From positions 2,156,501 to 2,220,500 of the forward strand of contig NZ_AP026369.1 in NCBI RefSeq assembly GCF_040436365.1: a stretch of 64,000 nt of DNA, written 5' to 3'. Below the pieces are notes generated by a model that was not told where the DNA came from, ran no database searches, and was given only the letters and a program-made list of their open reading frames with translations. How positions within the stretch are numbered: position 1 is the first letter of the stretch; each line of letters begins with the position of its first letter. The position numbers and the translations under genes are program-made. This document shows positions 35,455 to 44,711 of this stretch, one piece after another. The stretch is from Hydrogenimonas sp. SS33. Lineage in GTDB: Bacteria; Campylobacterota; Campylobacteria; Campylobacterales; Hydrogenimonadaceae.

Positions 35455-37277
35455 ACGATACGGTTGCGGCCCTGCCGTTTGGCTTCGTACATTTTCCCGT
35501 CCGCCCGGGAGATGAGAGCGTCCAGCGAAAGCTCTCTGTTCCATTCGGCGATGCCGAAGCTGGCGGTGACGGAAAAGGGGAGCCCGCTGCCGCGCTCTTC
35601 GATGGTGCGCCGCAGTTTCTGTGCCAGGCTGACGGCATCGTTGCATCCGGTTTCGGGAAGAAGAATGAGAAACTCTTCTCCGCCCCATCGGATCAGTGCA
35701 TCGGTACGGCGGAGGGAGTTCTGCACAAGTTGTGCCACTTTGATGAGCACTTCGTCACCCATGGCATGTCCGTATGTGTCGTTGATCGTTTTGAAATTGT
35801 CTATATCGAAGAAAATGATGGAAAATCGCGACCCGTATCGGAGGCAACGGGTGATTTCGTGTCGGATCAACTCCATTCCGCGGTGACGGTTGATGACCCC
35901 GGTGAGGCTGTCGGTATGGGCGATGCGGTCGAGACGGTCGATGAGTGCGTCCCGTTCCATTCTGAATGAGACGGAAGTGAGGCCGAAAGAGATTGTATCG
36001 GCGATATTCTGCCACAGATCGAGCTCCTCTTTGTTGAAGCGGTGGTGGGCGCGGAACATCAGCACCAGCAACCCGCCCCGGGAGGAGGCTGTACGGGAGA
36101 TGGGAAGGACGATGACGGTTTTGATCCTTTCGGGAAGCAATGCATTTCTGAAGGCGGGGTCGGGAAGGAGTTCGATATCGTCTATGAAAACGATTTCATT
36201 GTGACGTGCCGCGAGGCAGAGAGGTAGAAACTCCTTTTCCGCCTCCCTCTCCCACGGCTCCAGAGCAACCGGAAAGAGTCCGGGGAGATCGACGGGACAC
36301 TCCGGGGTGGTGTGCAGAAGGTGCAACTCTCTCTCGCCCAGCATGATGAAACCGGAGAGGCCGGCATCGATGCTCTCGGGAATCTCTTCGAGGACGCGGT
36401 TCAGGAAACGCTCCGTGGTGTCGGAGAGAATCGCTTCTCTGCCGATCACCGCATGAAAATGCATCAGCGCTTTGAGATAACTCTCCCTTCCCAGCCGTTC
36501 ATTCATCTCCCGGTAGGAGTGGAGCAGGCACTCCAGCGGGTGCCACGTGGTTTCGTAACAGGGGAGGCCCCGGTCGTCTCTTTTTGTCCGCCCCCTGCCG
36601 TTGAGTACTACGTCGCTCCCGTCCCGTTTCCTGAAAATAGCCGAAAATTCCCGCTCTTCCTTTTCGGTCCGAAGGATTTCCGAAAGGCAGAAGGCGTTGC
36701 CGTTTCCAAGCGGTTTGACGATCTTTTCCACCGCTTCTCCCCGCAGTGTTTCGCCGTCGTATCCCAGATAGCGGGAAAAGAGGTCGCTGATATGAAGAAT
36801 TTTCCCGTCAAAATCGACCTGAAGGGTCAGAAACGGGTATTGGGTGAATTTGAAACAGTCCCGGACCACTTCCAGCATCCGTTCGGGTTCGGAGCGTTTG
36901 TGGATATAGGTATTGACCCCTTCCCTGATCGCCTCGGTGAGGTCCGCTTTGTCGGTGAAGTCGGTCGTGACGAGAACGGGGAGATCTTCCCGTCGGGAAC
37001 GGGCGTGCCGGATGAAATCCAGCGCAGCCGTACCGGGCAGATCGATATCCGTGATGAGAAGATCGGGATTGTGTTTTTCCAGGAAGTTCAGAGCGGTGTC
37101 GATCTCCCGGGCTACGAAGAGGTCCTCCACATGTTTTTCGAGATGGGCGGCCGTAGCCTGACGGATCTGCTCATCCCCTTCGATGTAGAGGACTTTGATA
37201 GGAAGTCTGTTCAATGCCTGCAATGTTGATACCCCCGACCCTTTCACAGTTTCCATATTACCATAATGATATTTCAT
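35448..37277 (-). CDS. Response regulator diguanylate cyclase with PAS and GAF
   Basis: A 609-residue protein: receiver domain (about 27-140, phosphoacceptor DIDLPG), PAS-like domain (150-260), GAF domain (about 285-430) and GGDEF domain (445-607) with intact WGGEEFLIL and DIDNFKTINDTYGH. This is an active-looking cyclase. No cognate kinase lies beside it. ATG 37277 is used; an in-frame ATG at 37256 is also possible. Confidence 0.9.
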   Translation of the reverse strand: MKYHYGNMETVKGSGVSTLQALNRLPIKVLYIEGDEQIRQATAAHLEKHVEDLFVAREIDTALNFLEKHNPDLLITDIDLPGTAALDFIRHARSRREDLPVLVTTDFTDKADLTEAIREGVNTYIHKRSEPERMLEVVRDCFKFTQYPFLTLQVDFDGKILHISDLFSRYLGYDGETLRGEAVEKIVKPLGNGNAFCLSEILRTEKEEREFSAIFRKRDGSDVVLNGRGRTKRDDRGLPCYETTWHPLECLLHSYREMNERLGRESYLKALMHFHAVIGREAILSDTTERFLNRVLEEIPESIDAGLSGFIMLGERELHLLHTTPECPVDLPGLFPVALEPWEREAEKEFLPLCLAARHNEIVFIDDIELLPDPAFRNALLPERIKTVIVLPISRTASSRGGLLVLMFRAHHRFNKEELDLWQNIADTISFGLTSVSFRMERDALIDRLDRIAHTDSLTGVINRHRGMELIRHEITRCLRYGSRFSIIFFDIDNFKTINDTYGHAMGDEVLIKVAQLVQNSLRRTDALIRWGGEEFLILLPETGCNDAVSLAQKLRRTIEERGSGLPFSVTASFGIAEWNRELSLDALISRADGKMYEAKRQGRNRIVY

Positions 37278-37337
37278 ATAATGTTAATCACTAATCATCA
37301 AAAGTAAACAAAACATAAGAGCCCTCCCTGCATCAGG

Positions 37338-37492
37338 GTACTTCAAATTCAAGGTTTCTTTCGGTTTTTCGCTCATTCTCGAAATCCCATTCCTGGGATT
37401 TCTCCGAGGTTGAGGGCTGTTTGGCACATCCTGTGCCGAACGGCCGCCCTCAAAGCCGCTAAAACCGAAAGTAACCTTAAACTTGAAATACC
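37338..37492. repeat. Palindromic repeat family B, copy 1 (long form)
   Basis: GTACTTCAAATTCAAGGTTT at the left pairs with ACCTTAAACTTGAAATAC at the right. An inner stem GAAATCCC/GGGATTTC follows, and an extra GGCAC-ATCCT-GTGCC arm is present only here. Compared with 55771-55895 and 61874-61993 it is inverted. It fills the gap upstream of recQ. Confidence 0.8.
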
Positions 37493-37565
37493 GTGTCTCT
37501 GCATGCTTTTTCTATTGTCCGCTTGTCGGATGTGTTACCATATCTCTTTGCAAGGAGTGTACGGA

Positions 37566-39371
37566 TTGGATCAGGAAAGAGTTCTGAGGGAAGTGTTCGG
37601 CCACGATCGTTTCAGGCCGCTGCAGAAAAAAGCGGTGGAGGCTTCCGTGACGGGCCGGGACCTGGTGATGGTGCTGCCCACCGGCGGCGGCAAGTCGCTC
37701 TGTTACCAGCTGCCCGCCCTGATGAGGGAGGGGGTGACGGTCGTCGTGTCGCCCCTGCTGGCACTGATGCACGACCAGGTACGGGCCCTGAAACTGCAGG
37801 GAGTTGCCGCCGAGATGCTGGGCTCCATGCAGAGCCCCGAGGAGCGGGCAGAAACTCTGCGCAAGTTGGAGAGAGGAGAAGTAAAACTGCTCTACGTAGC
37901 GCCCGAACGCCTCCTCTCGCCCGCTTTCGAAGGGATCCTCGCCCGTCTGCCCGTCGCCGGATTCGTCATCGACGAAGCCCACTGCGTCTCAGAGTGGGGG
38001 CACGAATTCCGAGACGACTACCGCAGACTGGGGTTTTTGAAAGAGCGGTGGCCCGACGTGCCCGTTTCCGCTTTCACGGCGACGGCGACGCCGGAGGTGG
38101 AGGAGGATATCGTCCGACAGCTGCGGCTGAGAGAGCCGGTGCGCCTGCGGGGGTCGGTGACCCGGGAGAACCTCTTCATCCGCGCCGAACCCCGCGTCGG
38201 CGACGGAAAGGCGCAGCTCAAAGCCTTTCTGGAAACTTTTGCAAACGAAAGCGGCATTGTCTACACCTTCACCCGCAACGCTGCCGAAAACGTGGCGGCC
38301 TGGCTTCAGAGGGAAGGGATCGACGCGGTTGCCTACCATGCGGGCCTGGAAGCCTCCATGCGCCAGGCGGCCTACCACGCCTTCGTCCACGACGAGGTGA
38401 AGGTGGTGGTGGCAACGGTGGCTTTCGGAATGGGGATCGACAAGCCCGATATCCGTTTCGTGGTACACATGAGCATGCCCAAAACCCTGGAGAACTACTA
38501 TCAGGAGATCGGACGCGCCGGGCGCGACGGCCTGCCCTGTGAAACCCTGCTGCTCTACAGCGCCGCCGACGCCGCCCAGCGGGCGTCGCTGCTGGAGCAG
38601 TTGGAGGAGGGGCCCTACAAGCAGTCGGCGTGGGAGAAGCTGGAGAAAATGACCGGTTTCTGCCGCGGCGAGGGGTGCCGCCACGCGGCACTGGCGGCGT
38701 ACTTCGGCGAAGAGGGCGAGGCGTGTGAAACGCGGTGCGACAACTGTACGGCGACGGAGAGGGAAAAAAGCGACATCACCGAAGCGGCGCGCAAGTTCCT
38801 CTCGGCGCTCTACCGCACGGGCCAGCGGTTCGGCAAGGGGCATCTCATCGACATCCTCCGGGGGGCGAAAACCCAAAAGATCGAACAGTTCGGACACGAC
38901 CGGCTCACGGTCTACGGCATCGGCAAAGAGCTCTCGAAAGCCCAGTGGGAGGCGGTGGTGGAGCGGCTGATGGAGCTGGGGGCGCTTCGCCGCGGCGAGC
39001 ACCGCAACCTCTGCATAACACCTGCGGGTGTTGCGGTTTTGAAGGGGGAAACGTCGGTGACGATACGTTCCGAACGGATGCAGGTCAGGGAGAAGAAGCC
39101 CCGCCCCCTTCGGACTCCGGTTTCCGATATGGGTTACGATCAGGCAATTTTCGATAAACTTAGAGCATTGAGGCGCGAAATCGCCGCAAAAGAGGGCGTT
39201 CCCGCCTATATGGTCTTCGGCGACAGAAGCCTGATGGAGATGGCCTCTTCTCTTCCCGAAAGCGAAGAGGCGATGCTGAAGATCGGCGGTGTCGGACGAA
39301 AGAAGATGGAACGGTACGGGGAAGCTTTTCTGCAAGTGATCAAGGAGTGTGCGGATGGCGGGATGCAATGA
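37566..39371 (+). CDS. recQ: RecQ family ATP-dependent DNA helicase
   Basis: A 601-residue helicase: Walker A PTGGGKSLCYQLP, DEAH box IDEAHCVSEWGHEFRDDY, motif VI QEIGRAGRDG, zinc cysteines (GCRHAALAAYF with following CETRCDNC), winged helix and a C-terminal HRDC domain. TTG 37566 was chosen because aaggag lies 8 bases upstream; upstream ATG and GTG codons in the same frame run through repeat B. It unwinds DNA in recombination and repair. Confidence 0.92.
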   Translation: MDQERVLREVFGHDRFRPLQKKAVEASVTGRDLVMVLPTGGGKSLCYQLPALMREGVTVVVSPLLALMHDQVRALKLQGVAAEMLGSMQSPEERAETLRKLERGEVKLLYVAPERLLSPAFEGILARLPVAGFVIDEAHCVSEWGHEFRDDYRRLGFLKERWPDVPVSAFTATATPEVEEDIVRQLRLREPVRLRGSVTRENLFIRAEPRVGDGKAQLKAFLETFANESGIVYTFTRNAAENVAAWLQREGIDAVAYHAGLEASMRQAAYHAFVHDEVKVVVATVAFGMGIDKPDIRFVVHMSMPKTLENYYQEIGRAGRDGLPCETLLLYSAADAAQRASLLEQLEEGPYKQSAWEKLEKMTGFCRGEGCRHAALAAYFGEEGEACETRCDNCTATEREKSDITEAARKFLSALYRTGQRFGKGHLIDILRGAKTQKIEQFGHDRLTVYGIGKELSKAQWEAVVERLMELGALRRGEHRNLCITPAGVAVLKGETSVTIRSERMQVREKKPRPLRTPVSDMGYDQAIFDKLRALRREIAAKEGVPAYMVFGDRSLMEMASSLPESEEAMLKIGGVGRKKMERYGEAFLQVIKECADGGMQ

Positions 39372-39627
39372 GTTGAAAGAGTTGATCGAGCTGGAACTCC
39401 TTCCCGATCTGGAGGAAGCGATCGACGAGCTTTTCGAAGCGGTGGCCGATGCCAAAAACGCAGATGAAGAAGCGAAGGCCGAATACGCGGAAATGCAGGA
39501 GCTTCGTGCGGCGTTTCAGGCGCTGCTCAATGATCTCAATGAAGGTGAACTCAACGAAGAGGAGTGTACCGAACTCCATGACGAACTGGAAAAGATGATC
39601 GAAGAGGGGACGGAAGAGGATGTGTGA
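39355..39627 (+). CDS. Small acidic helical protein
   Basis: A 90-residue, strongly acidic, all-helical protein with two cysteines (AGCNELKEL and EEECTEL). Its ATG lies inside the recQ end, behind an aaggagtg site, so it is coupled to recQ. It shares composition and a final short acidic helix with the next gene. Function unknown. Confidence 0.7.
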   Translation: MAGCNELKELIELELLPDLEEAIDELFEAVADAKNADEEAKAEYAEMQELRAAFQALLNDLNEGELNEEECTELHDELEKMIEEGTEEDV

Positions 39628-39862
39628 AACACTGAAAACCTATCTTAGGCATGTCATGAAACCGCAACTGGAAGCGCTTGAAAAGCAGATGGAAGCGGAA
39701 GGGAACGAGGAAACCCTCTCTTCGGTCAGGGAGCTGATTCAGACATTCGGGGAGATCGTTTCCGATATCGAAAGCGAAGCGATGGATGAGTGGGAATGCG
39801 GCGAACTCTATGAAGAGTTCAAACGCTACAAAGAGAGCGGTGATCTTTCATCTTTGGTGTAG
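39620..39862 (+). CDS. Second small acidic helical protein
   Basis: An 80-residue acidic helical protein (DIESEAMDEWECGELYEEF) overlapping the previous gene by 8 bp. The ECGELYEEF end resembles EECTELHDEL in the neighbour, hinting at an old duplication. Function unknown. Confidence 0.68.
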   Translation: MCETLKTYLRHVMKPQLEALEKQMEAEGNEETLSSVRELIQTFGEIVSDIESEAMDEWECGELYEEFKRYKESGDLSSLV

Positions 39863-39873
39863 GGGAGGAGAAA

Positions 39874-40173
39874 ATGGACGTGAAAAAGTGTGAAACGCTG
39901 GAAGAGCTGAGAGAAGAGATCGACAAGGTGGACGAAAAGATCGTGGAGTTGATCGCCCTGCGCAACGACTACATCAAACAGGCGGCCAATTTCAAGCATA
40001 CGGTGGAGGAGATCAAAGCCGACGACCGTATCGACGACGTCCTCAACCATGTCCGACACAAGGCGCTGACCCTGGGAGTCTCCCCCAACATGGTGGCGGA
40101 CATCTACAAGCAGATGATCGATGCGATGGTGGAGATCGAGATCGCGGAGCTGAGAAACAAAGGGTCCTACTGA
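39874..40173 (+). CDS. Chorismate mutase type II / PchB-like protein
   Basis: A 99-residue AroQ-fold protein: LEELREEIDKVDEKIVELIA, LRNDYIKQAANFKHTVEEI and the final helix ADIYKQMIDAMVEIEIAE. The layout matches isochorismate pyruvate lyase/chorismate mutase of the PchB type. There are no salicylate genes nearby, so the true reaction is open. Ribosome site ggggagg. Confidence 0.85.
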   Translation: MDVKKCETLEELREEIDKVDEKIVELIALRNDYIKQAANFKHTVEEIKADDRIDDVLNHVRHKALTLGVSPNMVADIYKQMIDAMVEIEIAELRNKGSY

Positions 40174-40673
40174 TTTTCCGAAGCTTCCGGAGGTTCATCA
40201 AATAGATTCATAGAGTGTTTCAGCGGAATTGATGCTGCGTTTTCAAAACCGCTGTAATCGGGCGATTGTTTCTGAAATGGGCCGATTTTTGCAATATTTA
40301 ACGGAATCGCTCCTATAATGGAAGGAAGCATGTACAAAGGGAGGGTTGTACCTGTCATTCCATCTATGAAGGATACCTTATGTGGCATGTCAATGAGTGG
40401 TTCATCAAAGAGCCGAAAGAGAACGACCCGCTTTGCCGGCCCTCTTTCCCTTCGATGTGTATTCGGCGGTACAGACTTTTGAAAAAACGGCGCTCCGGCC
40501 AGTATGCGAAGGACCTTCACCCGCAATGCAGCAGATGCCTGGAAGTGACGGGAGGCGGGAACTCCCATGTCAATCGTCTGAATGCCCTCATTGCGACCTT
40601 TATGTAAAAAGAAAAATAAAAAAACATGATTGTTGCTTTTTAAAATGACGGAAAATTGAGATATAATTCCGTC
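40174..40673. other. Intergenic stretch of about 500 bp without a supported gene
   Basis: A -10-like TATAAT lies at 40313-40318 and a second at 40662-40667. Two tiny frames, one from ATG 40330 (about 50 codons) and one from ATG 40380 (75 codons), have no ribosome site or recognisable motif. The minus strand is open throughout but looks like low-quality coding. This may be an RNA gene or a decayed gene. Confidence 0.4.
40662..40667 (+). promoter_or_regulatory. -10 box 6 bases before a start codon
   Basis: TATAAT ends 6 bases before ATG 40674, so the predicted transcript begins at or next to the start codon. The same spacing is seen at 26068-26073. Confidence 0.5.
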
Positions 40674-42680
40674 ATGTCTGAGAAAACCTTTACCGTGCGG
40701 CGTCTTGTTGCCAATATAATTCTTCTTTTTATGGTATTGAGCCTTCTTTTTGAGCTGGTCGGAGCCTACTACCTCAAGCAGGAAGCGCTTACCCGTCTGG
40801 CGATGGATGATGCGAGAAAGACCAGCCAGCTCGTCTTCGAAACACTCTATACCAAAATGCAGGAGGGGTGGAGCCGGCAGGATATCGATAAAATTCTGGA
40901 ACGGCTCAATACGGTCCGTTCCGATATGAAAGTCCGGGTGGTCCGCAGCCCACTGGTCGAGAAACTCTTCGGCGCGGTGCCGGGAGATCATGAACGGATA
41001 TCGAAAAACCCGGTATTGCGGCAGGCGTTGGAAGGGAACGAGAGCATGCGTGTCGACAGGAACGGCAATATCCACTACTTTTATCCGGTCAGGGTCGAAA
41101 AACGGTGTCTGCATTGCCATACCAATGCCATGGTGGGCGATGTCAACGGGGTGATCGAAGTGGAAATGCCCGCGAAAGATATCGTGGTTTCGCTCGACCG
41201 GATTATTTTCTATTTTCTCTCCTCACTCGGTTTTTTTCTCCTCCTTTTCTTTTTCTTCTTCTACTGGGCTTTCGATATCAAACTCGTCAAACCGCTCGTT
41301 GCGCTGACAAAACGGATCAGCAGCATAGACCCCGAACATCCGGGAGGATCGATTGAGGTCCAAAGCCGCTGCCGTGAGCTCAAGACACTCGAAAAGACCT
41401 TCAACCGGCTGATGGAACAGATCCATTTCTACTACGACAGACTGGTCAACTCCTATACGACCGATCCTCTGACGGGCCTGAAAAATATGAATGCGCTGAA
41501 AAAGGATCTGGAAGAGGGTCGCCCTTTTTCGATGCTTCTTCTGAATATCGACCGCTTCCGGGAGTTGAACGACTATTACGGTTTTGCCATGGGGGACCGG
41601 GTGCTGAAGGCCGTTGCCGCATACCTGAAAGAGAAAGTCGGCAAAACCATGCGCCTCTATCGCATAGGCGGGAGCGAATTTGCCGTTGTCTGCGCTTCCC
41701 CTTTCGATCCGCGGACGGTCTCTTCGCTTCTTGAGGAGATTCATACACTTCCGGCCAGAGAAGCATCGCTTTCGGAAATCAGGATATCGATGACCGCAGG
41801 TGTGGTACAGCATCAGCGTGAACGACTCTTCGAGAAGGCTTCCATCGCATTGAGTGCAGCCAAGAGCCGGCAGATACCTTTCGAGTTCTACCGGAATGCC
41901 GAAGAGGTGGAAAAGGCGTACAAGCAGCATATCCACTGGATGAAAAGGGTGGAAAAAGCGCTAGACGAGGGGAGGGTGACGGTCCACTACCAACCCATTC
42001 AACAGGTGCGGACCAAAGCAACGGACAAATATGAAGCGCTTGTACGGATCGTGGAAGAGGACGGCTCGCTGCACCTCCCCGGAGAGTTTCTCGATGTCGT
42101 CTACAACAGCAGTCTCTATGCCCGGTTGACCCGGGAGGTCGTGAGAAAGAGTTTTGAGTGTTTCCGCCATGTACCCTGCAGTTTTTCTGTCAATCTGAGC
42201 ATCAATGACATCAGCGACCCTGCCTGTCGGAACTACATTTACGAGGCGCTTCGAACCTACCCGGAGCCCGGTCGGGTGATTTTCGAAATTCTGGAGTCGG
42301 AGAAGGTCTCCAATTTTACGCTCGCCAACGAATTCATCGGTACGATTCACCGTCTCGGTGCCAAAATCGCCATCGACGATTTCGGAAACGGATACTCCAA
42401 CTTCAACTACCTTCTGCGTATGGATGTCGACTTTTACAAAATCGACGCATCCCTCATCCGCAATGTCGTCGAGGATCCCAACTCCCGGTTACTGGTGGAG
42501 AGTATCGTCCATTTCGCCAAACGGCTGGGTGTGGAGACGGTCGCGGAATATGTCGCTTCCAGGGAGATCGCCGACGTCTGTATCGAGCTGGGGGTGGACT
42601 ATCTGCAGGGCTACTACATCGGAAAGCCGACGCCCGACCCTCTCTGCAACGGCCGCTCTATCTGTCCAGAAGAGCCCTGA
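40674..42680 (+). CDS. Heme-motif membrane sensor with GGDEF and EAL domains
   Basis: A 668-residue protein. Helix 11-32, periplasmic sensor 33-176, helix 177-199, HAMP-like linker, GGDEF domain (about 265-415) and EAL domain (430-665). The sensor contains CLHCH at 145-149, a c-type heme motif, in the DUF3365/Tll0287-like style, so it may sense redox state, oxygen or NO. The cyclase signature is GGSEF, probably inactive. The EAL motif (YEALVRI) and DDFGNGYS are kept, so phosphodiesterase activity is likely. Converges on polX with a 23-bp overlap. Confidence 0.9.
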   Translation: MSEKTFTVRRLVANIILLFMVLSLLFELVGAYYLKQEALTRLAMDDARKTSQLVFETLYTKMQEGWSRQDIDKILERLNTVRSDMKVRVVRSPLVEKLFGAVPGDHERISKNPVLRQALEGNESMRVDRNGNIHYFYPVRVEKRCLHCHTNAMVGDVNGVIEVEMPAKDIVVSLDRIIFYFLSSLGFFLLLFFFFFYWAFDIKLVKPLVALTKRISSIDPEHPGGSIEVQSRCRELKTLEKTFNRLMEQIHFYYDRLVNSYTTDPLTGLKNMNALKKDLEEGRPFSMLLLNIDRFRELNDYYGFAMGDRVLKAVAAYLKEKVGKTMRLYRIGGSEFAVVCASPFDPRTVSSLLEEIHTLPAREASLSEIRISMTAGVVQHQRERLFEKASIALSAAKSRQIPFEFYRNAEEVEKAYKQHIHWMKRVEKALDEGRVTVHYQPIQQVRTKATDKYEALVRIVEEDGSLHLPGEFLDVVYNSSLYARLTREVVRKSFECFRHVPCSFSVNLSINDISDPACRNYIYEALRTYPEPGRVIFEILESEKVSNFTLANEFIGTIHRLGAKIAIDDFGNGYSNFNYLLRMDVDFYKIDASLIRNVVEDPNSRLLVESIVHFAKRLGVETVAEYVASREIADVCIELGVDYLQGYYIGKPTPDPLCNGRSICPEEP

Positions 42681-44376
42681 GTTTTTCAAGAGGCAGGGTG
42701 TTGATGACATCCTCCTTTTCGAGCCACCCCCGCCGCGCCTGGTTGATGCCGTAGGCCATGAAGGCCAGGCTCATGGGGTCGTGGGCGTCGGTGGCGATGG
42801 AGATTTTGACCCCCTCCTCTTTGGCTGTCTTGCAGTAGATGTCGTTGAGGTCCAGCCGTTCGGGCTGGGCGTTGAGTTCCAGAATCTTCCCCTCCTTTTT
42901 GCAGACGTCGAAAATGTCGCCCATCTCCAGTTCGTAGGGGTTGCGGTGGCCGATGACCCGGCCCGTGGGGTGGGCGAGAATGTCCACATGGGGGTTCTGC
43001 AGCGCTTTGACGACCCGTTTCGTCTGCTCCTTTTTGGAGAGGTTGAATTTGTAGTGGACCGCCGCCAGCACCACATCCAGCCTCTTGAGAATGTGGTCGG
43101 GCAGGTCCATCGTGCCGTCTTCGAGGATGTCGCACTCGATCCCTTTGAGAACCGTGATCCCTTCGAGCTTCTCGTTGAGCCGGTCGATCGCCTCCATCTC
43201 CTCCAGCAGCCGCTTCTCGTCGAGCCCTTTGGCGACGGTGAGGTGTCTGGAGTGGTCGGTGACGGCGATGTAGTCGTACCCCAGCTTTTTCGCCGCTTCC
43301 GCCATCTCTTCGATCGTCGCGTGGCCGTCCGTGTTTTTGGAGTGCATATGCAGGTCGCCGCGGATGTCGCTTCGTTCGATGAGGCGGGGGAGACGGTGCG
43401 CCATGCAGGCTTCCACCTCCCCGCGGTCCTCCCGCAGTTCCGGCGCGATGTAACAGAGCCCCATCAGCCGGTAGATCTCCTCCTCGCTTTCGCCTCCCAG
43501 ACGCTTTTCGCCCTCGAAGATGCCGTATTCGTTGATTTTCCAGCCCCTCTCCACCGCCATTTTACGGATTTTGATATTGTGGGCTTTGGAGCCGGTGAAG
43601 TAGTGCAGCGCCGAGCCGTAACTCTCCCGTGCCACGCTTCGCAGGTCCACCTGAAGGTCGTTGCTGAGAATCACGGTGGAGCGGGTGGGCCCTTTGGAGA
43701 CCACCTCCTTGACCTTTTCGAACTTGACGAACCAGTCGGTCACGTCGTCCCAGTTTTCGGCGACGACGAGAATGTCCAGGTCCCCCACCGTCTCCTTTCG
43801 GCGGCGGTAGCTTCCCGCCACCTCCACCTTCACCACCCCGTCAAACCCCGCCAGGTAGCGGCGCAGCTCTTCGGCGAAGGGTTTGGCTACGTCGAAACGG
43901 AAGCGGTGGCCCGCCTTCTTGGCGAGCCGCACCCCCTTGAGGATCTTCTCCACCAGGGTGGGGCCGAACCCTTTGAGTTTGTAGATGTCGCCGCTCTCGG
44001 CCACCTTCGCCAGCTCCTGCATGGAGGTGATGTGGAAGGTGTCGTAAAGTTGGCGGATCCGTTTGGGCCCCAGTCCCTCGATGGAGAGGAGCTCGTCGAG
44101 CCCTTCGGGCAGCTTTTTTTTCAGGGCTTCGAGTTTGGAGAATTTCCCCGTTTCGACAATTTCGTGAATGGCGTCTGAGAGGTCTTTGCCGATGCCCGGC
44201 AGTCTGGTCAGGTCTTTGCCCTCGGCGACCAGCTCTTCCAGGCTCTTTCCCAGGTTCTGAACCGTCCGGGCGGCATTGCGGTAGGCCCGCACTTTGAAGG
44301 GGTTCTCCCCCTTGATTTCGAGCATATCCGCCATTTTGTTGAAAAGATCGGCGATTTCACTGTTGGTCATGGCCAT
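42658..44376 (-). CDS. polX: DNA polymerase/3'-5' exonuclease PolX
   Basis: A 572-residue family X polymerase. Helix-hairpin-helix segments (LPGIGKDLSDAI, IEGLGPKRIRQL), polymerase domain with GSYRRRKETVGDLDILV and DLQVDLR (catalytic aspartates), and a C-terminal PHP domain with DLHMHSKNTDGHAT, VTDHS and ATDAHDP. Such enzymes fill gaps in base excision repair. A second ATG at 44370 is also possible. Confidence 0.92.
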   Translation of the reverse strand: MAMTNSEIADLFNKMADMLEIKGENPFKVRAYRNAARTVQNLGKSLEELVAEGKDLTRLPGIGKDLSDAIHEIVETGKFSKLEALKKKLPEGLDELLSIEGLGPKRIRQLYDTFHITSMQELAKVAESGDIYKLKGFGPTLVEKILKGVRLAKKAGHRFRFDVAKPFAEELRRYLAGFDGVVKVEVAGSYRRRKETVGDLDILVVAENWDDVTDWFVKFEKVKEVVSKGPTRSTVILSNDLQVDLRSVARESYGSALHYFTGSKAHNIKIRKMAVERGWKINEYGIFEGEKRLGGESEEEIYRLMGLCYIAPELREDRGEVEACMAHRLPRLIERSDIRGDLHMHSKNTDGHATIEEMAEAAKKLGYDYIAVTDHSRHLTVAKGLDEKRLLEEMEAIDRLNEKLEGITVLKGIECDILEDGTMDLPDHILKRLDVVLAAVHYKFNLSKKEQTKRVVKALQNPHVDILAHPTGRVIGHRNPYELEMGDIFDVCKKEGKILELNAQPERLDLNDIYCKTAKEEGVKISIATDAHDPMSLAFMAYGINQARRGWLEKEDVINTLPLEKLRALLDR

Positions 44377-44444
44377 GGTGTCGTTCCGTCGAATTGAATT
44401 TTTTGCTATGGCCTATTATACAACTGCATGGTGAGAGGAGCGTA

Positions 44445-44670
44445 TAATACCAACCCCCCATCCAAAAAAAAACATCGGATTCGTGTGTTTGGCACGCGGG
44501 GATGCGATTTGCCCTCCGGGACGCGGCCTCTCTCTCAAAAACCGCTAATGCCTGCGGCACCCTGCGGGCACGCGCGGTTTTCTTGACGGAGAGAGGCCGC
44601 TCAAATCGCAACGCTAACCAAACACACGCCCCCGATTGTGTTGTCTGGGATTGGCTGTGGATTGGTATAA
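44445..44670. repeat. Palindromic repeat family A, copy 1
   Basis: A 226-bp imperfect palindrome bounded by TAATACCAACC and GGATTGGTATAA. Nested arms: CGTGTGTTTGG/CCAAACACACG, GCGATTTG/CAAATCGC, GCGGCCTCTCTC (44523-44534)/GAGAGAGGCCGC (44589-44600), AAAACCGC/GCGGTTTT. It matches 59586-59809 along its whole length. No open frame in it looks coding. Confidence 0.88.
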
Positions 44671-44688
44671 AAGGAGAAGATGAAGAGG

Positions 44689-44706
44689 TGCGGCCGAAAG
44701 GCCGCA
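44689..44706 (-). terminator. Hairpin after the chemoreceptor gene
   Basis: TGCGGCC and GGCCGCA form a 7-bp stem with a four-base loop, starting 5 bases past the chemoreceptor stop. The T-run is weak, so terminator function is probable but not certain. Confidence 0.5.
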
Positions 44707-44711
44707 ATATG

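Noticed and set aside
40167-41120. 317-codon minus-strand frame over the gap and the heme-sensor gene
   Set aside because: Half of it is antisense to the sensor gene and the rest lacks recognisable motifs or a start signal.
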